DNA of 64,000 nt from Paenibacillus contaminans (GTDB taxonomy: Bacteria; Bacillota; Bacilli; Paenibacillales; NBRC-103111). The notes below the pieces were generated by a model. It was not told where the DNA came from and made no database searches. It worked only from the letters and a program-made list of their open reading frames with translations. Each line of letters begins with the position of its first letter. Within the stretch, counting starts at the first letter, position 1. Location of the stretch: assembly GCF_003285015.1 (NCBI RefSeq), contig NZ_QMFB01000030.1, forward strand, positions 231 to 64,230. Reading direction: 5' to 3'. Positions 51,761 to 60,403 of the stretch are shown in pieces. The position numbers and the translations under genes are program-made.

Positions 51761-54700
51761 TCGGCATAACCAACTGAATGGGGTTAAAATACGCCGCCTG
51801 CCAAGGATACCCGCCTCCCCAGCTCAAAAACCATTTTTGTCCATGATAATTTCGCAAAAAGAACCCCTTCAATGCATCCGTCTCATTCGGATCGATGCCG
51901 ATGCTTACAAACGGAATCGCTTGAACCGTATTCCAGCGATCGCTTTTTTTGACGGAATTCGTTTCCCATACTTCACCGGCATTCGGAGCAGGACCCCCGG
52001 AACCGATTTTCCGGTAGCTGAACCTGACATCCTTCGGGTTGGAGAAAAATCCTTTAAAGCTTACATCCGGATCGGAGGTCACATAGGTTTCAACCGAATC
52101 GTCCGCACCGCTGCTCCACCAAAAATTAGGGGCAGAGTCGCTAGCAATCATTCCGCCGATATTGCTGTCGAAGTTTTCATAGCCGACGTAGAGATTCACA
52201 TCATCCCAAAGCAGATAAACCTTTGTCGTATCCGGCACATCGATTCGGGTACCCATCACCATAAAATCGCTGAACGGTTCGGCGTCCCTCCATGGTCCCT
52301 CGTTGAAATCAAGCGATTGCAAAATTCGCGATTTGCCCGCGGTCGTTTTGACTGCTTTTGCAGAATAGTCGGTATTATTGATAAAGGCCAAAAATTCGTC
52401 CAAGCCTTCACTGACGGCTGTGTCTTCCGGATGCGCTGCTATATAGCTTTGCAATGCCGTAATAAGCGCGGTCTGTATGCCGTCCCAGGTTCCGCCGTTT
52501 TTCGGCGGCGCAAGCGGTATATTCAGAATGGGATCCCCTTCAAACTCGGACGGCAGAACGAACCGCTTCTTCACCATCTCAAAGCTAAGCTTGATGTCGT
52601 CCAGCATGACAAGCGCTTCAGTCCCGTTCGTCGGTGCGGCAACGGCACCGGTTCGCGGATAGCTGAGTGCGGAAGCTTCGTAAAACTCAAAGCCGCGAAG
52701 GAGCTGCTCGGCCCGTTTTTTCTGCTTGCTTGTCTGCGCTTTAATCACTGCCTGTTCCAGCAATCGTCTGCTTTCTGTTATATCTTCCTTCGTTACCGCT
52801 TCTAAATAATCAGGCTGATCGAATCTCATAAAATTGCTTCTAGGATCCGACTGCTTCCATCTTTGATACCATTCCGATTCAAAGATACGAGTAGTCCAAA
52901 AATCCTCCCACAAATCGTAATACGCCTTCAAATCGGCTGCCGCCTCTACACCGACCGCTTGCGCATACCACTCGTTCAGCAAATCGTCTACATCCTGATC
53001 GGCGTTCCACTGCAGCTTGGCCGATACCCACGGCTTCGGTCCTTCGCTGAAGTTCGGAAACAACTCCGCCACATGGGCAATAACGCTGTGATCCTGAGCG
53101 TATTTATAGTTTTCCGCCATCCTCTGCATGTAAACCCGGGGTACGTTATACGGAGATCCGTATAAATATTCATACCATCCTACATATTCGGCTGCGTCCT
53201 CCCACGCTTCGGTTATCTGCATGCCTTCAGCCGCTAAGGTCGGATCCTCCCAGGACATGCGGTCATCCGTAATATAAGGGATCACGCGGGGATTCAACTG
53301 CACGGTTGTCGGGGGATCGTACACGCTCCAGTACGCCAGCAGACCGAAATATTTATCTTCGTAGCGTTCGTCCGCCAGGACACCCTCAACTATTTTGTTA
53401 ACCCACGGGTAATATACTTCCGACATATTCAAAAATCCGTTGGAATTGAGTTCGCCGCCGGCAAGCAATTTATCGGCTGCGCAATAATTCTCGCTATCAT
53501 TAATTCCTAGCGAATACGAGCTAACGCCGGGATTCGCATCGAAAAATTGCTTAATCCTCCCGATCGCGACTGCAGCTGTCGTGTCGTTGAAGCAAGGCTG
53601 CCATTCATAGGGGTGCGTGGGCAGCACGCCGTCTACATAATATTCGGGATGAAGCTTTAGCTCCGCATCTGTCGGATCAAATAAATTGGCCAGATTATGA
53701 TGAAATTGGATGTTGTCATGTATGCCGTTACGGCGTCCCCACTCCATATTGGCCGGCGTATTCAGGTAAAAATAAGAACGCGAAATCGTCGCAGGATCGA
53801 TGCGAACGCTTTCTGCAGAAATGTCGATTGTGGTGTGCAGCGGCACATCCTCGCCATCCGGCCCCGGCATCAGCCAGCGTATGCCGAAATAACGCTCCAG
53901 AAATTCGTTGACGCCGAATTGAGTCCCCCATCCGGTTGGTCCGACAATAGCGATTGTATCCTCGTACGGATGAATGACGAACCCGTCGTCCTTTAAGCCT
54001 TGCATTTCTGCTGCGACTGCAGCTTGCGCGTCGGGAGCTTGGGAGCCGACATAAATTCGCACGTCGCCGTCATACTGGCTGCCGGCTGCGGCGAGCTCCG
54101 TCGTAGTCAGTACCGGAAGCGCTGCGCCCGTAGATTTATTAACATACTCGGCCAACGTATTCGCTGCCGCAATAACCTGGTCGGCTGCACTCGGCTCAAT
54201 GACGATTACCGCTTGTCCCTGGCCATTATCGACAATCCTCAGATCCGGCGTCGGTGTCGAGCTAGGGCTCGGCGTTGCCGTACCGCCGCTCGGACTCGGC
54301 GTTGCCGTACCACCGTCCGGACTTGGCGTTGCCGTACTGCCGCCCGGACTCGGCGTTGCCGTACCGCCGCTCGGACTCGGCGTCGCCGTACCACCGCCCG
54401 GACTTGGCGTTGCCGTACTGCCGCCCGGGCTCGGCGTTGCCGTACTGCCGCCCGGGTTCGGCGTTGCCGTACCGCCGCCCGGGCTCGGCGTCGCCGTATT
54501 GCCGCCCGGGCTAGGCGTCGCCGTATTGCCGCCAGGGCTCGGACTCGTAACGCCCTTTCCATTTTTCTTAAGAGGTTGCTTTTCAAACACAGACGTATTC
54601 GCTTTCTCCGCAATGGTTACGCTTTCAATTCTGCCTTGGCCAAGCGCTTGAATGACGGCGTCAAGAATGAGTAGTATAACGGCTGCGTCATCTCCGGTGT

Positions 54701-55928
54701 CCAGAACGATACCGGTCGCCTGTTCGTACACATGCAGCCGCTTAACCGTCCCTTGCGAGATTTCCAATCTGATGCCTTTCGCAAGAACATTCACGGCTTC
54801 AAAGCTGCCTTTCAGCTCTACGATTCCATCGGCAGGCAATTCCTCGCCGAGCTGCACTTCCGCAGCGCCTTGACTTGTCAAATCCGCCGTTTCAAGTATC
54901 GCCGAAGAAATGACCGTAAGCTTTACGACGGTTGTGGATCCTTCCAATACGACTCTGACCGTTCCGTTACGCTTGTCAACGATAACGTTCCCGAGCTTGG
55001 AGTCCCGGAAATGGACGCTGTTTCGGCCTCCTCCGTTCACCTTCGTTACTCCCTGCACCGTCACATTTTCCAAGGTGACGTCGCCTTCGCCGATTCCTTC
55101 CGCGAGCAGCAGGTTTCCGGTTATGGTCATATTCCGCAGCGTGACTTCGCCGGCGTTAACCGCAACATCTCCACGAACCGTTTCGTTCCCGGCAGCAGGT
55201 CCATATAGGCCGGCTTTCTCATAACTCCTCGGCAATAACGCTCGAGCGAGCGATACGACAGTTTCGGCTCGCGTTATGGGTGCCGACGGACGGAAGATTT
55301 GATCCTCGTATCCCACCATGATTTGCTTGCCGGCAACTAGCGCGACAGCGGCTTGTCCCCATTCGGCGATTTGTTCGTAATCACGGAACGCAGCAGCAGC
55401 CGTATCGTCAACCTGTTCGTCATGCTTCAGCAGCCGGGCAATCATAGCTGCCGCTTCCAGCCTGCTGATCAGATGCTTCAAACCGATCGTACCGTCTGGA
55501 TAACCTTCCATATAACCGGCTTTCACCGCTTTGGCCGCTTCTTCATATTCCCAGTCCGATGCCTGCAAATCCGTAAAGCTGACGGGCGCCTTCTCTTCGA
55601 AAGCAAAGGAACGGTTGACTAAAGCGATAAATTCCCCTCTCGTTATCGGCTGATCAGGTTTGAATGTGTCGTCCGGATAGCCTTGTATTCGGCCTGAATG
55701 CAGCCAGTCAAGCACCTGCTTTTCAGCCCAATGCCCCTTCATATCGGAAAGCAAGGAGGAAGCCGCCGGGCGAGCGGAAGCGTCGGCAGGCAGGGCATTT
55801 CCCTCGGCAATGTCTGAAGAATTCCGCTTGAGATTTTCATCCGCGAACGCATGCTGAACGGTTGTAAAAAGCAAACAAAAAGTCATCAGAACGACGATCA
55901 GCTTTCGACTATATTTTTTAGATTTCAC
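49677..55928 (-). CDS. Giant SLH-anchored surface protein with DUF4838-like region and repeated carbohydrate-binding modules
   Basis: The 2,083-residue protein has a signal peptide (KLIVVLMTFCLLFTTVQHAFA), three SLH domains (about 60-108, 117-167, 180-232; HWAEKQVLDWLHSGRIQGYPDDTFKPD and two more) that hold it to the cell wall, a beta-helix-like region (250-450), a linker of about ten TATPSPGG-type nonapeptides, a DUF4838-like region resembling glycosidase folds (RYFGIRWLMPGPDGED, LHPEYYVDG, SLGINDSENYCAADKL), a CBM9-like segment (VYLLWDDVNLYVGYENFDSN), and three CBM4/9-like modules (WWYWGA...DPGKRT) separated by Ig-like pieces. The start is GTG at 55928, six bases after GGAGG; an ATG one base earlier is out of frame. 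It probably binds and works on a plant or microbial polysaccharide. Confidence 0.88.
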   Translation of the reverse strand: MKSKKYSRKLIVVLMTFCLLFTTVQHAFADENLKRNSSDIAEGNALPADASARPAASSLLSDMKGHWAEKQVLDWLHSGRIQGYPDDTFKPDQPITRGEFIALVNRSFAFEEKAPVSFTDLQASDWEYEEAAKAVKAGYMEGYPDGTIGLKHLISRLEAAAMIARLLKHDEQVDDTAAAAFRDYEQIAEWGQAAVALVAGKQIMVGYEDQIFRPSAPITRAETVVSLARALLPRSYEKAGLYGPAAGNETVRGDVAVNAGEVTLRNMTITGNLLLAEGIGEGDVTLENVTVQGVTKVNGGGRNSVHFRDSKLGNVIVDKRNGTVRVVLEGSTTVVKLTVISSAILETADLTSQGAAEVQLGEELPADGIVELKGSFEAVNVLAKGIRLEISQGTVKRLHVYEQATGIVLDTGDDAAVILLILDAVIQALGQGRIESVTIAEKANTSVFEKQPLKKNGKGVTSPSPGGNTATPSPGGNTATPSPGGGTATPNPGGSTATPSPGGSTATPSPGGGTATPSPSGGTATPSPGGSTATPSPDGGTATPSPSGGTATPSPSSTPTPDLRIVDNGQGQAVIVIEPSAADQVIAAANTLAEYVNKSTGAALPVLTTTELAAAGSQYDGDVRIYVGSQAPDAQAAVAAEMQGLKDDGFVIHPYEDTIAIVGPTGWGTQFGVNEFLERYFGIRWLMPGPDGEDVPLHTTIDISAESVRIDPATISRSYFYLNTPANMEWGRRNGIHDNIQFHHNLANLFDPTDAELKLHPEYYVDGVLPTHPYEWQPCFNDTTAAVAIGRIKQFFDANPGVSSYSLGINDSENYCAADKLLAGGELNSNGFLNMSEVYYPWVNKIVEGVLADERYEDKYFGLLAYWSVYDPPTTVQLNPRVIPYITDDRMSWEDPTLAAEGMQITEAWEDAAEYVGWYEYLYGSPYNVPRVYMQRMAENYKYAQDHSVIAHVAELFPNFSEGPKPWVSAKLQWNADQDVDDLLNEWYAQAVGVEAAADLKAYYDLWEDFWTTRIFESEWYQRWKQSDPRSNFMRFDQPDYLEAVTKEDITESRRLLEQAVIKAQTSKQKKRAEQLLRGFEFYEASALSYPRTGAVAAPTNGTEALVMLDDIKLSFEMVKKRFVLPSEFEGDPILNIPLAPPKNGGTWDGIQTALITALQSYIAAHPEDTAVSEGLDEFLAFINNTDYSAKAVKTTAGKSRILQSLDFNEGPWRDAEPFSDFMVMGTRIDVPDTTKVYLLWDDVNLYVGYENFDSNIGGMIASDSAPNFWWSSGADDSVETYVTSDPDVSFKGFFSNPKDVRFSYRKIGSGGPAPNAGEVWETNSVKKSDRWNTVQAIPFVSIGIDPNETDALKGFFLRNYHGQKWFLSWGGGYPWQAAYFNPIQLVMPNNLVTDPSFEIGEPNDPVLSANWWYWGADPSNPGKRTSEIKRSGSYSFDAGSPSHAGLVQDVPVSSGKYKFTMYYYVPQGMETTGSIQFWGTVKDQVGGTNLAAAVSDAAPISDSESGWVKFEYDFDIQPDYAGVQPHNLNFTVVVHDLEPGEKLYIDDIAINKLPDYSVHAEPGTVHVLFNNTYVQAPDMSKFTVQQQINGHAATPVTPLALQWDSSTKTASLTVPVIAPSSEQQNVWYLVTYDGGDVAESTPLNIAAEGGVTNLIRNPSFEAGDPNPAMLPNWWYWGANPDDPGKRTTAIKRTGSYSFDAGSPAHAGLVQDVPVSSGKYKFTMYYYVPQGLETTGSIQMWGTIKDQVAGTNLANIVSGAEPISNSSNGSWVKFDYVFDIQPDYAGAQPHNLNLTVVIRDLELGEKLYIDDIAIYKLPEYSVQAEQGTVNVIFDNTLLQQPDINKFTVRQQINGLEAVPVTPSAMTWNAAAQTAALTVPVIPVSSEEQHVAYLVSYDDGTVKESLPFVVAAEGGIINLVLNSSFETGDAGDMSVTPNWWYWGANPDDPGKRTAEIKRSGSYSFDAGSPSHAGLVQDVSVTSGTYKFTLYYYVPVGVETMGTIQLWGAVKDQAGGTTLAAIVSDAAPISSSGNGTWVMFEYDFEIQPDYDGVQPNSLNLTIVLRDLVLGEKLYIDDIAIYRLPD
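54250..54545 (-). repeat. 27-bp minisatellite encoding the TATPSPGG linker
   Basis: About ten copies of a 27-bp unit (complement of GGCGTTGCCGTACCGCCG...) encode nine-residue repeats such as TATPSPGGN, TATPSPGGG and TATPNPGGS. Because the unit is a multiple of three, copy number can vary without loss of frame. Confidence 0.9.
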
Positions 55929-56195
55929 ATGACACCTCCAACAGAATGTAGCCAAATGGGCAGCACGAAATAACCTCGCAGCAGGCTGCGTGGTATGGAA
56001 GACGATACGTTTACGTAGTAGCGACGCCCCTCCTATCCCACAGACATTACATTCGAATGTATATATTTACTTTATGTAAAACGGTCGTCCCGAACAAGGG
56101 CAAATACTTGTCTTGTTCCGCACTCTATTGCTCTCTATTACGCTTCTTGCCATTTTTGAATTATAATTAGGTAAAGTAATGCAAGGGAGGATGAG
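55929..56195. promoter_or_regulatory. Divergent promoter region with an ACATTCGAATGT palindrome
   Basis: The 267 bases between the SLH gene and the hydrolase contain a perfect 12-bp palindrome at 56049-56060 next to an AT-rich stretch (GTATATATTTAC). No gene is present. The palindrome is a possible operator for one or both genes. Confidence 0.4.
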
Positions 56196-57035
56196 ATGGT
56201 CATGAAGAGCAATTTCATAGAAAGAGAAGGCGGATTCCAGCTTCATTTTTTGGAATGGAAGCCGCAGACGGCAAGCGATCGGCTCCCCGTCATTTGTTTA
56301 CATGGCAATCTCTCCAATGCAAGGATGTACAAGTGGGTCGGGGACGAGTTGTCTTCCGCGAAACTTGAGAAGCCAAGACATGTGGTTGCCATTGACTTTA
56401 GAGGGTGCGGGGATAGCGGTTTGCCGGAAGCCGGGTTTTCATTACAGCATATGGCATCCGATATTGAGGCTGTAATGATTCGTCTAGGAATAAGTAAAGC
56501 CCACTTTATAGCCTATTCAAGAGGTACGGCTTACGCGTTGCAATACGCTTTGCGAAATCCCGACAGCGTTCAAGGACTTGTCATCGGCGACTACCCGGCA
56601 CATTATACGAAGTTCAACGAAGATTGGGCTAAAAGTATGGTGAACGCATACAAGCTATATGACTCTTGGGAAAGTTTATATAACGTGCTGGCTTCCTCCG
56701 AGCTATTAAGCAGAGAAGCGTTCGAGGCCGGCAAAGAAACCTATTATGTTGAAAAAGCGGGTGTAATCCAAAAAAGATACTCAAAAGACTTTCCCGTCAG
56801 GCTTCAGCTCGAATCCGCCGATTACGATCTTACGCCGGCGCTAGACAATATCCAAGGGAAAATGTTGATCCTTAAAGGAATGGAACCTGGTTCACTGCTT
56901 AACGACGAACAAATAAACGCATATCTTAACTACAATCCCGAGATCGTTCGGGTTCATCAGGCGGGGCATGACGTCTTTGAACCGAGGGAACAAGTCAAAG
57001 AAGCGCTTTTGAATTTTTTCAGCCGCCAAGGATAA
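56196..57035 (+). CDS. Alpha/beta hydrolase
   Basis: The 279-residue protein has the oxyanion segment CLHGNLS (about 34-40), a DFRGCGDSG loop, the nucleophile elbow AYSRGTA (Ser108) and a C-terminal HQAGHDVFEP with the catalytic His. Ala replaces the usual first Gly of the elbow. No signal peptide is present, and the substrate is unknown. The start ATG lies five bases after GGGAGG. It is divergent from the SLH protein gene and followed by a half copy of a dispersed repeat and a terminator. Confidence 0.85.
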   Translation: MVMKSNFIEREGGFQLHFLEWKPQTASDRLPVICLHGNLSNARMYKWVGDELSSAKLEKPRHVVAIDFRGCGDSGLPEAGFSLQHMASDIEAVMIRLGISKAHFIAYSRGTAYALQYALRNPDSVQGLVIGDYPAHYTKFNEDWAKSMVNAYKLYDSWESLYNVLASSELLSREAFEAGKETYYVEKAGVIQKRYSKDFPVRLQLESADYDLTPALDNIQGKMLILKGMEPGSLLNDEQINAYLNYNPEIVRVHQAGHDVFEPREQVKEALLNFFSRQG

Positions 57036-57142
57036 ACTGTCCTTTGGGACGCTCGCGATTTCTGTTGAATTAAAAACACTTTTGGAAAAGACGGAGGATG
57101 GAATCCCAACCTCACATCCCTGTTCGCCGCTTCCGTGCGCTG

Positions 57143-57226
57143 CAGTCCGATTCCGCCCAATTGGTATCGAGTGCGTCGTACTTTTCTATCCTCCAGTCCG
57201 AAAAAGCCCATTTGCAACGGCTATTT
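57143..57226. repeat. Dispersed palindromic repeat, copy C (left half only)
   Basis: CAGTCCGATTCCGCC and, further on, CAGTCCGAAAAAGCC and TTGCAACGGCTATTTT match the two left modules of copies A and B with more divergence. The inverted right half is absent. Confidence 0.7.
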
Positions 57227-57412
57227 TCAAAACGAAAAAGCTGTCCTTCGGTCATGAAGACCTCGTCGGACAGCTTCTTTTATTAGCCCGCTTCTCCACC
57301 CTGCTGGCGGACTGGGCATAAAGAGCGGCATAAGCCGCGACGATTGAAAGAGCGAGGGATAACAAAAGCTGCGCGGCAAAAACCGCCAGAGCTTCGGATT
57401 AATTCAGCTTCC
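57227..57412. terminator. Terminator hairpin and intergenic tail between convergent genes
   Basis: AAGCTGTCC (57238-57246) and GGACAGCTT (57268-57276), with an inner GAAGACC-rich loop and flanking A and T runs (AACGAAAA, CTTTTATT), form a two-way terminator at about 57234-57282 for the hydrolase and pepT. Nothing else is seen up to 57412. Confidence 0.7.
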
Positions 57413-58651
57413 TTACGCTTCCGCCTTCCGTTCGAAAAGCCGGACGATCTCTACGATCACTTCAACCGCCTTGAGCATCGTATCGACCGAGACATATTCG
57501 TAACGACCGTGAGCGTTCTCGCTGCCCGTAAAAATATTAGGCGTCGGCAGTCCCATATAGGACAACTGGGAGCCGTCGGTACCGCCGCGGATCGGCCGTA
57601 CGATCGGTTCGATGCCCAAGTTCGTCATGGCCTGATGGGCGATATCGACGATTTCCATAACAGGCTCGATTCGCTCCCGCATATTGAAATATTGATCGCG
57701 TATTTCCAGGCTGATCCGTTCTTCTCCGTAAACTGCTCTCAGCTCCTCGACGATACGAATCAGCTCCGCTTTTCTCGCCTCGAACCGTTCGCGGTCGAAA
57801 TCCCGGATGAGATACTGCAGCTTCGTCTCTTCCACATCGCCGTGAACGGACTGAAGATGATAAAAGCCTTCATACCCTTCGGTAAACTCGGGCGCTTCGC
57901 CGATCGGCAGTCTGCCGTTGATTTCCATCGCGATCTTGGCGGCATTCACCATTTTTCCTTTGGCGGAGCCGGGATGCACGATTTTCCCTTTGCATGTTAT
58001 ACGTGCGGCAGCCGCGTTAAAGCTCTCGTATTGCAGCTCGCCGAGCGCTCCTCCGTCCATCGTGTAGGCGCAGCTTGCTTGAAAAGCCGCCACGTCGAAG
58101 CGGTGCGGGCCTCTTCCGATTTCTTCATCGGGGGTGAACGCCACTCTCACTTTCCCGCGCTTGATTTCCGGATGCCGGATCAAATAGGCCATTGCGGTCA
58201 TGATCTCGGCCATCCCAGCTTTATCGTCGGCCCCCAGCAGCGTCGTGCCGTCCGTCGTGATCAGCGTATGCCCTTCGTATCCGGCCAGCTCCGGAAAGTC
58301 CCGCGGAGACAAGATGATTTGCATCCCTTCGTTCAAAATAATGTCCTTGCCGTCGTATCGCTCCACGATCTGCGGCTTGACGTTCGCGCCCGTGAAATCG
58401 GTCGCCGTATCGATGTGCGCTAGAAAGCCGATCGTCGGCACGGGCTTGTCCGTATTGGCGGGAAGCGTCGCCATGACATAACCGTGCTCGTCCATCGTCA
58501 CGTCTTCCATGCCGATTTCCTTCAGTTCTTCGACAAGCATGCGGCCAAGCGTCAGCTGCCCGGGCGTAGTCGGACAAGTTTGGCTGCCGTCATCCGATTG
58601 GGTATCCACCTGCACGTAGGAAGTAAATCTTGTTATGATCTCATTTTTCAC
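57413..58651 (-). CDS. pepT: Peptidase T (tripeptide aminopeptidase, M20 family)
   Basis: The 412-residue protein releases the N-terminal residue of tripeptides in the cytoplasm. It has the M20 dizinc ligands: His in FLAHIDTA, Asp in GADDKAG, Glu pair in TPDEEIGRG, Asp in YTMDGGALGE, and His in NIFTGSENAHGRYE, plus the PepT hallmarks SYVQVDTQSDD at the N-terminus and RGGTDGSQLSYMGLPTPN. Length and motif order match PepT throughout. It is a single-gene unit. Confidence 0.97.
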   Translation of the reverse strand: MKNEIITRFTSYVQVDTQSDDGSQTCPTTPGQLTLGRMLVEELKEIGMEDVTMDEHGYVMATLPANTDKPVPTIGFLAHIDTATDFTGANVKPQIVERYDGKDIILNEGMQIILSPRDFPELAGYEGHTLITTDGTTLLGADDKAGMAEIMTAMAYLIRHPEIKRGKVRVAFTPDEEIGRGPHRFDVAAFQASCAYTMDGGALGELQYESFNAAAARITCKGKIVHPGSAKGKMVNAAKIAMEINGRLPIGEAPEFTEGYEGFYHLQSVHGDVEETKLQYLIRDFDRERFEARKAELIRIVEELRAVYGEERISLEIRDQYFNMRERIEPVMEIVDIAHQAMTNLGIEPIVRPIRGGTDGSQLSYMGLPTPNIFTGSENAHGRYEYVSVDTMLKAVEVIVEIVRLFERKAEA

Positions 58652-58873
58652 GCTTCAATCAGCTCCTTTACGATCATTCTAATACAACGGCTGCCTCATG
58701 GGAAACCTGCGATTGATCTCCGCCTAACCTGCTCGGATCGGCTGCTCGATAAGCGAACATAACCTTGGCTCTCCCCTCCCCCCCAAACGAACAAGAATAA
58801 ACGCTTATCGGCGTCTTTGACGCCGGCGTTTACCGTAGGTTTAGAGCCTTTTCCACGATATACTTTCTGACGC

Positions 58874-58917
58874 AAAAAGACGCCGAAGGACAACAGCATC
58901 GCTGCCGTCCCCGGCGC
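58874..58917 (-). terminator. Terminator of the TIM-barrel gene
   Basis: On the minus strand GCGCCGGGGAC pairs, with G-T pairs, with GTCCTTCGGCGTC across a 15-base loop and is followed by TTTTTGCG. Confidence 0.7.
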
Positions 58918-58924
58918 ATTCTCA

Positions 58925-59986
58925 CTACTTCAATCCGGCGAGCCTTTGCCGTCTGATTTCATCGCGATGCCTGTCGGAGATTCGGCGCATCGCTTCTCCG
59001 ATCGCATTCCACGTCATGTCCGGATAATGAGCCCGATAGTCATTGGATTCGGAACCGCGGAAGCCCCATACGAGAATGTTCCGCGCTCCAGCATCATAGG
59101 CTGCGTCGGTCGCCCAAATGATTTCTTCTTCCCTTCCTTTGTGCGTGCCGTAGCCCTGTATCCAAATGTTGTGGTCTTTGTTGAACTTCTCGCAAACCTC
59201 CAGATTCCGTTTGGTTCTTTCGTAGACGAAATCGTATGGGTGAGCTTCCGGGTAATGGCTCCAGTACGGATCGGAGCCGATATTGCTCAGCGAATCGAGG
59301 CTGCAAATCGCTTCGATGGAGTCGAGATTGATCCCGTATGAGCCTCCGAGCATGACGCAGACGATATTTTCCATCTGCTTTTGATGGCTGTGCGCCGTAA
59401 CCTCTCGGAAATAATCGACGACGGACCAGATGCGGAATTGTTCCACCTGCTCGTCGAACGTTGCCGGCATCGGTTTTCCGTAACGCTCGCGGAATAACGC
59501 TTTGCACCGTTCGCAGTAACAAGTCCACACCTTCGGCTTGCCGTTCTCCATCGATTTGGCGGCCAAATGCGGCTCGTCCCAAAAAATGCTTTTCCCGCCG
59601 ATATCCTGCACGACGTCGATCCATTCCTTCGTAAAGCTGCGGAAATGCGGGCTGTTCAAGCATGCCCTGACCGGGTCGACCGTGCCGTCCGAATAAACCT
59701 GGTGGCTGTCCGGGTAATAGGCCAAGAAATGCGATTTATCCCCCGGAGGTCCGCCAAGCCCCCAGTTGTCGATCCAAACATCCAAGCCGTGATCTTCGGT
59801 CATTTGCACGATTTCCTTCATGATGCTGCGGTGACGATCCCAGTCCGTATGCGAAAACATATGGACGACCAGGTTGAAATGATGATTGACGATGTCGCGA
59901 AGATCGGTTTCTACATGCCGCAATATTCTGTTACCGTGGTAAGCGATGCCTTTTACAAGCTTATTCGATTGATTAGTCGTCATCAT
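58925..59986 (-). CDS. Putative TIM-barrel glycoside-hydrolase-like protein with CxCxxC motif
   Basis: The 353-residue protein has the strand-and-helix rhythm of a TIM barrel (KGIAYHGNRILRH, FNLVVHMFSHTDWD, LDVWIDNWGLGG, SIFWDEPHL, ENIVCVMLGGSYG, NIWIQGYGTHKG, NILVWGFRGSE). FWDEPH and the CYCERCKALFRERYG metal-binding-like motif recall TIM-barrel glycoside hydrolases of the beta-galactosidase clan. I do not recognise a named family. There is no signal peptide. It is divergent from an AraC regulator that may control it. The ATG follows GGAGTGAGTT. Confidence 0.65.
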   Translation of the reverse strand: MMTTNQSNKLVKGIAYHGNRILRHVETDLRDIVNHHFNLVVHMFSHTDWDRHRSIMKEIVQMTEDHGLDVWIDNWGLGGPPGDKSHFLAYYPDSHQVYSDGTVDPVRACLNSPHFRSFTKEWIDVVQDIGGKSIFWDEPHLAAKSMENGKPKVWTCYCERCKALFRERYGKPMPATFDEQVEQFRIWSVVDYFREVTAHSHQKQMENIVCVMLGGSYGINLDSIEAICSLDSLSNIGSDPYWSHYPEAHPYDFVYERTKRNLEVCEKFNKDHNIWIQGYGTHKGREEEIIWATDAAYDAGARNILVWGFRGSESNDYRAHYPDMTWNAIGEAMRRISDRHRDEIRRQRLAGLK

Positions 59987-60403
59987 AACTCACTCCTTAA
60001 GCAAATGATCATGTCAAAAGTTTGTTCTACATCCGCGATAAAACGGTTTACTCAGGCACGCCCAAAACGGCTCCCTTTGCGTTTCCCCTGCATGCTCACC
60101 GATACGGGAAGCGGAAGTTCGCCTTGCGTCTGGACCTTTTCCGAACTCCGATCGGTTTTGTCAATCATCCTGTTTTCCTCCGTAGCGCAAATCGAAAGGT
60201 TGGTTTATAGTAATAGCAATCGGTCACTTTCACAATATCAGCGATTGCGATGGGAGGGTATGCTTTCTATAGCCATGTGTTTGGATTATATAATCAACAT
60301 CTATTTCTCCGGCACAGCTTTCCGGCATCCTCTCGGCTTTCGGCAACAAAAGCTCGTAATCGCAAGGTAAAACATTCGACGTATACGGGAGGCATGAGGC
60401 TTC
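59987..60403. promoter_or_regulatory. Divergent region with a duplicated AraC gene start
   Basis: The 417 bases carry the promoters of the TIM-barrel gene and the AraC gene. Segment 60252-60297 is an imperfect direct copy of 60387-60432, exactly 135 bases apart, and in the AraC frame encodes a similar peptide (AMCLDYIIN against ATFLDYVIS). No other gene is supported. Confidence 0.55.

Noticed and set aside
54000..54674. Plus-strand Arg-rich and Pro-rich frames opposite the TATPSPGG linker
   Set aside because: They are shadows of the 27-bp minisatellite in the SLH protein gene.
58798..58832. Nested hairpin TAAACGC...GCGTTTA upstream of pepT
   Set aside because: A real inverted repeat, but it has no T-run, no neighbouring gene end, and no match to a known riboswitch or operator.
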